Shown here piece by piece: positions 58,073-64,000 of a DNA stretch of 64,000 bases. Under the pieces are notes generated by a model that did no database searches, was not told the origin of the DNA, and was given only the letters and a program-made list of their open reading frames with translations. Location of the stretch: assembly GCA_020310875.1 (NCBI GenBank), contig CM035407.1, forward strand, positions 197,799,392 through 197,863,391, read 5' to 3'. Origin of the DNA: Ceratopteris richardii. Taxonomy: Eukaryota > Streptophyta > Polypodiopsida > Polypodiales > Pteridaceae. The position numbers were made by a program, and so were the translations under genes. Position 1 is the stretch's first letter. Each line of letters starts with the position of its first letter.

Positions 58073-59600
58073 TCATGGGCCTATGAAGTGGGGTAATTCA
58101 TGTAAAGAATTAGACTCAAAGTCTAATCTCTCTTGAGACTGAGTGCTCTCCTGCTCTTCATAAATGGATGGGATGTCTTGTGGGAATTGGTCGTGTGCAT
58201 CATCCACAAGTTCAATGGGAGGAGGGACTTCACTTTCTTTAGCCCATTTGTCTTCTTGAATCTCTTGTAGGAATTCTGGTGTGAACCGATTCATAGAAGA
58301 AGATGTGTCTGGCTCCGTAGAGTTAGGCACATAGGCTTCCTGGGCAGGAAGGCTTGCCCTCATACTTGCCTTGCCCTTACTTGGAGGGGTGGGTTCCTTT
58401 TCTGATTGTGCAATTAACCTCTCCAATCTTTCTAGCAATCCATCAAAGTGCAACTGCATCTTAGCTGAACTAGAGATGTTGAAGAGGCGACTCGCTTCAA
58501 ACATGGTTTGAGCCAATTCCACCATCTTAGCACAAATTTTGGTTCGTTCAAGCTCTAGTTCTGCTCTAGGGTAACACTTTTCATGATCGGTTACATTTGG
58601 CCCTTCTTGGATTCTGGCCTGATATGCCTTAAGCATCATATTTAGGTCCTCCGGAGTGGGATCGGCTAGGATTGATCCTACTCTAGGGGGTGGTGGAGTA
58701 GCATGAGGCGGGTTGGAAGGTGGTGGGTCGGATGGAGATGGGAATGGTGGTGATGGAGTAGTGTGAGAGGGAGTTTGAGATGTAAGTTCAACTATCCTGG
58801 CTTTTATTTCTCTTAGGCTTTCCTCGAGTTCACTCATTCTCTTAGCCTGTTGCCTCTTCATTCTTTCTCTACTATCTCTCCAGGCTCTAGTTCTCTTCTT
58901 GGTTATGCTCTCAGTTTCACTAGCCTCTGAGCTCTTTTTCTGGCCTACCCCTTGGTTTTGCTGCAATGCCTGAGCTCTAGTGACTACCTGTACTGGTGCA
59001 GTGGACGTCACACTTCCTGTAGAGTCTACTACTAACCCAATAACATTGATAGGAGTAATTTTTGGCATATTATTGGGGTTTTTTGGGCAATCTCGTAAGA
59101 GATGATCCTTTCCACAATCTTGGCAAAAGCCTTGAATTGTCACTGACTGGGGTTGCGTAGGTGGAGGTAAGGGGCAATCACGAATGAGGTGATCTCCCTG
59201 ACATCTGTAGCATGGTCCTCTAGGGAATGGGGGTCTTACCTGCCTAGGTTGGGGTCTAGAGTTAGGGTTTGTGTACATTACATTTGTGTACTCTGGCTCC
59301 AACTAGGTTCACTTGGTTCTTCACTGTAGTAGGACTCACCATGTTCAGGAGATTGCATGTAGTAAGCCTAGGGACTATCAATATGTGTAGAATCAAAGCT
59401 ATGGTCACTGGGATCACTTTCTGAAAGCAATGGTGTTACTAGCACTATAGCTCTATTCAAATTCTCTTCTACAGCTGCATACTTTACCAGAATTACATTA
59501 GCTGGGGCAGGGGGTTGTTGTGCTAACACAGGCTGAGGCCTTTGTTGGTTTTGGTATTGTGGTTGGTAGGTTTGTTGAGGCCTAGCATACTGCTGTGGTG
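58073..59600 (-). pseudogene. gag: Element IV gag 3' part, cut by element V
   Basis: Contains knuckles CYRCQGDHLIRDC (about 59170-59210) and CQDCGKDHLLRDC (about 59090-59130), a coiled-coil-like stretch (RERMKRQQAKRMSELEESLREIK, about 58790-58870) and a Pro-rich segment. A TGA at 58073-58075 replaces a Trp codon. A frameshift lies near 59300. Homology ends at 59600 in PPQQYARPQQ-type sequence, where the element V LTR starts. The gag core and first knuckle lie beyond the insertion. Confidence 0.88.
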
Positions 59601-60208
59601 TGTAGCTCAAGCGTAAGCACCACCTCCTTTACTTGTCAATCCGCGGAGACGTGAGGACCGGTATGAAGACCACGAGCAAGTGAAGGCACAAGTGCGTGAG
59701 TGAAAGCACACAAACATGCACACACATACACACACACGCGCACGAAGTAAGATCAAAGAGAGGAACAATGGAAAGCTTAGATTGCAAAAGAGTTCTCTTA
59801 CAAAAGCTCTATTCTCTAACCAGCTAACCTCAAAAATGGGCTCTCTAGCTCTTTTTATAGTTTTTTGACTAGTTTTGGCCCTGCCCAGACCTAGTGTCCG
59901 GCCTAGTTAAAAATTAGGTTCCAGGGTTTATTTGAGGGCTCAAACGAAGTCTAAAAATTATGAAAATTGGTACGATGGTACTTCTAATACTCCTCAAGCT
60001 CGAGGACTCCTTGGCTTGAACAAAATGCAGTTATAAAAATAGATAATGGTATTTACAATGGTTTTTAGTGATGAAAATCACTATTTTTGTAGGAGATTCA
60101 TCTGAAAATTTGACATACACTTCATGGAGCTCCCTACTTGCTCCCTTTCCTTGTGTGTCCAACTTTTGATGTGCTTCCATGCTTTGTCCTTGACTTTGAG
60201 CTTCAACA
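59601..60208 (-). repeat. Element V 3' LTR
   Basis: 608 bp. On the + strand it runs TGTAGCTCAAGCG to GAGCTTCAACA. TATA box TATAAAAA (minus sense) at 59852-59859 in the conserved AGAGCTAGAGAG context. Related to, but distinct from, the LTRs of I and IV. Confidence 0.9.
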
Positions 60209-60224
60209 CTCCCCCCCCCCTCTT
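60209..60224 (-). promoter_or_regulatory. Element V polypurine tract
   Basis: In element sense AAGAGGGGGGGGGGAG abutting the 3' LTR, preceded by the ORF3-tail sequence QQGSIRDDRLKRGG. Confidence 0.88.
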
Positions 60225-61269
60225 GAGTCTGTCATCCCTGATAGACCCTTGTTGTAGTGGTTTTCTAAGTAGTGCCTTGAGAGGGAGCGTCCCGTCTGTC
60301 TGAAAAAAAGTCGTCTGACTTCCAGATGTGTCTGGTTCTTCATCTATCACTGCGAGTCTTTGCAAGTTGTAGTCTCTTGGTATATGCTTCTTCCTGGGAT
60401 TCCAGCATGACTGTGTCATTGTGAGTCTCCATCGATGTTTTCTAGATCTTCCACAATTGATGTTCATAGTAGTCATGCCAAGTACTCCTAACCCATATTG
60501 AGTGATGGGTAAGTGTGTTCGTGCATGGGTTGAGGAAAATATGTGCCTTGTGCACGACCTTGTAATGTAGCCCTATGAATGCTTACTTGGAAAATGCATT
60601 GGAAGAAGTATGGTGCAAAAATTGCGGGTCTTGAGCTAAGTGCCCAAGGGTATGCTGACGAAGAGGTTTCCTAATCTATCATGGTTATGGTGTTGCCAGA
60701 GTAAAGATACTTACCATGGAGAAGGTTGATCGATGTTCATCTCCTCGTGTTGTACACTCGGCCTTTGGGATGGAACATTGTTGATGAATGTCCATGTTGA
60801 TGGTCCACTGATGAGATCTTTTGAGTGGTTGATCCTCTCTCCTCTTTTCAAAGCAACATTTGCCAAATACTGAGAATTGAATTTCTTTATATTCTTTGGC
60901 AAACAACATTGGGTAACTACACCAAGCTGAGTTTCACATATTCTCTTTAGCTCACCATACACAGGAGTCTTCTCCTCCAGAACTACCCTTTGCAGATATC
61001 TCCTTGGATGCTCGCGTACATGAAGTAGTTAAGCATCACTCAAGTTGCGGACCTTCAAGCTTTTCATCCCTACCATGGTAAGAGAAAATCATAGTTGTAG
61101 ATGCCATGTTCATGCCAAGTGCTTGCCATCTACCAGATAAGGCAGCAATAATATCATCTGCTAGCCGAGACACAGTTTTATCCAAATTGATAAATGCCTA
61201 GTAATCAACAATTCCACCTTCAACTAAGCATGACTCATTCAGGTTCCAAGAGCCAAGCCTAGAGACAAG

Positions 61270-61300
<31 letters not shown>

Positions 61301-61526
61301 GATCAAAGAGAGGAACAATGTCAAAAAACAAGAAGACAGAGTTTAGTATCAATCAATAAAAATCTTTGACATATGTCAATTTGTGCCTGGGATTCTCAAG
61401 TGTGTCTATGCACGGCCGTGTAATGTGGCCCTATATTAATGCATACTTTGGAAATGCATGACCTGAATGGTGCAAAAGACAGGGTTGTGCAAGGAGCACA
61501 TGGTTGTCGCTCATCGAGGCCTGATG
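60225..61526 (-). other. Element V region with only a remnant of ORF3
   Basis: Only the last residues of ORF3 (QQGSIRDDRLKRGG, about 60215-60260) are recognisable. The N-terminal, coiled-coil and C-terminal domains seen in I, II and IV are absent. The rest is unassigned. It holds a T28 run (61270-61297), a 20 bp match to the element V LTR (61301-61320) and a diverged direct repeat pair (60551-60620 and 61409-61477). No gene is supported. Confidence 0.65.
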
Positions 61527-62680
61527 TCACCTGCAAATGTTGATGTCATCTTTGTTGGAGGTATCCATTGGATCTCGAGATGACCACTGATCCTTCCTCT
61601 TGATAGGGACCCATTTTAGAGCAGCATTTGGCACTGTAGAGATTACTTTAGGCGTCTTCCTCGTTGGATGCTTTCTGAACTGTGGTATCCAATGTGGTTG
61701 GCGCATTGGTTTGATGGAGGCTACTTGTAATTTTGGCTTCCAAACCCATATCCTTTTTTCACGTCTTCCTACTATTGTTGAAGAGCTGATTTGATCTCCT
61801 TTCGGTCTCTGTACGTGGTTCTTACCCTCTTCTCCTTTTGGCTTCTTTGTTGAGACCTTTCGCATGTGGGAGAACACAGGTTGTTGTAGATGTAAGAGCT
61901 TCTTAGGTACCCACATCTGTAATCGCCCTTGTTGAGCTTCAACTAATTTCTTAGGCACCCACACTTGTTGGATACCGTGTGATTGAGCTTGTCCGAGCTG
62001 CTTCCTTCGTCTTCTGACCTGGTTGGCTTGCTTGGATGGGATTTGTGGGGCCAAGGCTGGTGGTTTCTCTCCTTTGTGTACCCATATCTGCTTCATGCTC
62101 GGCACTACCTTCCTTTGGAAATCTCATTGTCTATTTGATATAGCAGTTGTTCTGTTTGGTTGTGCTTGCTTTGTTGGTTGAGTTGTTGTGGTGGCATTAG
62201 TCCTTGCCCCAGAGGAGGAGTCCGCTTGTCGTTGAGCCTGTTCTTCCATGATTGACTCCTTCTGCATCATAGAGCTTTTGACACATACATCTTCTTCCAT
62301 ATGATTAGTCTTAGAAGAACTAAGAGAGTGTGTGGTGCCCTGATCTGGGAGCATGCAGTTCTCTAATTCTATTGTAATGCATTGTTCATGTACCCATACT
62401 TGAAGAATTTGACTTCTTAGGTTCAAGTTTACTGCATGGTCATAAATCCAATCTTGACCCAAAACAAGTGGTTCTGTAAGGTTCTCATCTTGACACACTA
62501 GCGCTTTGACTTTCATTCGAACATCTTGAAGGTAGATGGGAAGTTCCACCTCGCCCAAACAAGGGGTTTCCACACCTCCCAAACCTATGAGATAAGCTTC
62601 TATGGGATTGATGTTCAACTGCAAGTCTTGGCAGTAGGAAAGTCTAACTGCACTACTTGCTGCACCTGAGTCATTTGTTT
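61527..62680 (-). pseudogene. Element V PR2 (N-terminally truncated) and W-V-P-K linker
   Basis: PR2 from DSGAASSAV (about 62665) through LIGLGGVETPCLG, LVCQDENLTEPLVLGQDWIYDH to a Gln/Thr-rich tail. Its part before the catalytic Asp is deleted, and the join lies in a different frame from the integrase. The linker carries KQIWVHKGEK (about 62090), QQVWVPKKL (about 61955), QMWVPKKL (about 61905), KRIWVWKPK (about 61750) and KWVPIKRK (about 61610). Confidence 0.78.
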
Positions 62681-64000
62681 TAGTGTGTAAACCAACACTA
62701 GATCTCCCTCTTTCAGTGCCTTATCCTTAATGTGTGCATCGAAGTATGCCTTTTGCCTTTTCTTTGCAGCGTACATGCCTGCAACCGCTCGTAGCCTTGT
62801 CTCACCTAAGCGTTCTAGATCAAAGATCCTAGATGACAATTCATGTCCATTCCACTCATGCTCTTGTGCTACTTTTAAAGCAAGGATTAAGAATCCAGTG
62901 GTAACACTGCATTCTGTCCAAAGACCATCTGAAATGGGGTGGCATTGAGTACCGTTTTGTAGGCAACTTGGTAAGCCCAAACAGCATGATGAAGTTGTTT
63001 GTCCCAATCAGAGCGTTTATTATTTACCAATTTTGTCAATACATTACAAAGGATCTTATTGGTACTCTCGGCTTGTCCGTTAGCTTGTGGGTGATAAGGG
63101 GAAGACTTTTTATGTATCACCAAGAATTCTTGGAGAAGATTTTCAATGACCTCATTCAAGAAGTGTGTGCCTCTATCGCTCACTAACTCTATTGGTAGCC
63201 CATATCTCGTGAACACATTCTCGAATAAGAACTTAGCTGTCGTCTGAGCATCATTCTTTGTTGTGGCTTTCACCTCTAACCACTTTGTAAGGTAATCTGT
63301 GGCTACAATAATATACTCTGCATGGGAGTTTCTAGCAGGGGGATTAATAGGACCTATGAAGTCTATGCCCCACTTGGAAAATGCACGCCCTCCCATCATT
63401 GGCCTCAAAGGCATCTCGTCTTTTCTAACTGGATATTCTGCACGTTGGCATGTGCCACATTTCTTCACATAGGTATGTGCATCCATATGAAGAGTGGGCC
63501 ACCAAAGTCCTGAGAATAGAATGGTCTTAATCACTCGGTCAGGACCAAAATGTCCACCTGCAACACCATTGTGTGTAGTCTCTAAGACCTTTAAATAGTC
63601 TGATTCATGAACGCACAGTCTTAAGTAACCATCTTTGCCTCTTCGGTATAAGTTGTCGCCTACTAAGGCATAGCCTTGAGCTTCTTGCTCCATGCTTCGT
63701 CTTCTTGCTAGACTAGCCTCTTTGGGTAATCTTCCCGACCTCATAAACTCTACCAATGGAGCACTCCAATCTGGAATTAATGACACTTGATAAAGGGTCG
63801 CATGCTCCACTGGGGGTCTCTCTCTACACATTGGACAATTCTTAGTCCACTCATGTATTTCTTTGTCCATGCTAGGCCAATACACTCCTAGACGCTTCAT
63901 ATTCTGCAATGTTCGTTGCTTAGAATAGTGATTTCCTAGCAATCCTTCATGAGCTTGCTGCAACCAACTACTATGTTTATCATCCTCGACACAACAAGCT
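62681..64000 (-). pseudogene. pol: Element V integrase (C-terminal module deleted)
   Basis: Both H2C2 modules are present: AHEGLLGNHYSKQRT to CPMC (about 63820-63960) and THNGVAGGHFGP to CGTCQRA (about 63430-63580). Core: WGIDFIGPI, VSDRGTHF, NGQAESTNK. A frameshift near 62890 (VLPLDS) precedes RIFDLERLGETRLRAVAG and GDLVLVYTLKQ, after which a deletion removes the GPY/F-like module and the N-terminal part of PR2. The N-terminal end runs off the window. Confidence 0.9.

Larger units (their letters stand above)
47447..64000 (-). mobile_element. Element IV: Ty3/gypsy element in element III, itself cut by element V
   Basis: Its 3' LTR starts at 47447 after target bases GTCAT (47442-47446), and the internal order on the - strand is ORF3, WVPK linker, PR2, INT, RH/RT, PR1, gag. 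At 59600 gag is interrupted by element V. The 5' gag, PBS and 5' LTR lie beyond the window. The coordinates given include the element V insertion. Confidence 0.93.
59601..64000 (-). mobile_element. Element V: Ty3/gypsy element in element IV, incomplete at window end
   Basis: Its 3' LTR, PPT, ORF3 remnant, WVPK linker, PR2 and integrase are visible on the - strand. RT, PR1, gag, PBS and 5' LTR lie beyond 64000. The target bases at its left edge are TGGTG (59596-59600). The partner repeat is outside the window. Confidence 0.9.

Noticed and set aside
61270..61297. Poly-T as the tail of a SINE or a Pol III terminator
   Set aside because: No Pol III A/B boxes or SINE body can be seen next to it. 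The adjacent LTR-derived 20-mer suggests another origin.

Overview
The window holds only plant LTR retrotransposons, nested inside one another and partly decayed. I found no host gene, rRNA or tRNA gene. The primer-binding sites match the 3' ends of plant tRNA-Asp (Ty3/gypsy elements) and initiator tRNA-Met (copia elements). With Athila-like integrase and RNase H sequences and 14-17 kb elements, this points to a land plant with a large, repeat-rich genome. The species cannot be told from the sequence.

Layout. Element I (Ty3/gypsy, + strand; 5' LTR left of the window) runs from 1 to its 3' LTR at 36843-37443. Two insertions split it. Copia-A (- strand, 4639-10063, TSD AAGGA) lies between its protease and reverse transcriptase. 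Element II (- strand, 14647-32070, TSD ACCCT) is a full 17.4 kb gypsy element with near-identical LTRs. A 247 bp (ACACAT)n tract (37441-37687) follows, then a 5' copia fragment (copia-B, 37694-39216) and an unassigned segment (39217-39868) ending in a polypurine tract. Element III (+) starts with an LTR at 39869-40743 and is cut inside its reverse transcriptase at 47446 by element IV (-, from 47447). Element IV is cut in its gag at 59600 by element V (-, from 59601). III, IV and V all continue beyond the right edge.

The gypsy elements share an unusual plan: LTR - tRNA-Asp PBS - long leader - Gag with several CX2CX3HX4C zinc knuckles - protease (PR1) - RT - RNase H - integrase with two H2C2 zinc-binding modules in tandem - a second retropepsin-like domain (PR2) - a linker of repeated W-V-P-K motifs - a separate third ORF (ORF3) with a globular N-terminus, Pro/Thr-rich linker, coiled coil and conserved C-terminal domain - PPT - LTR. 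In element II, gag through PR2 and the linker is one reading frame of about 3,150 codons broken only by three TAG codons. ORF3 follows about 230 bp downstream.

The most notable features are the second protease domain, the duplicated H2C2 module, the WVPK repeats, ORF3, and the leader arrays built on the palindrome ATCGCGAT in elements II and III. All coding regions carry stops or frameshifts except the copia-A pol segment, so I label most as pseudogenes. All counts and alignments were made by eye.
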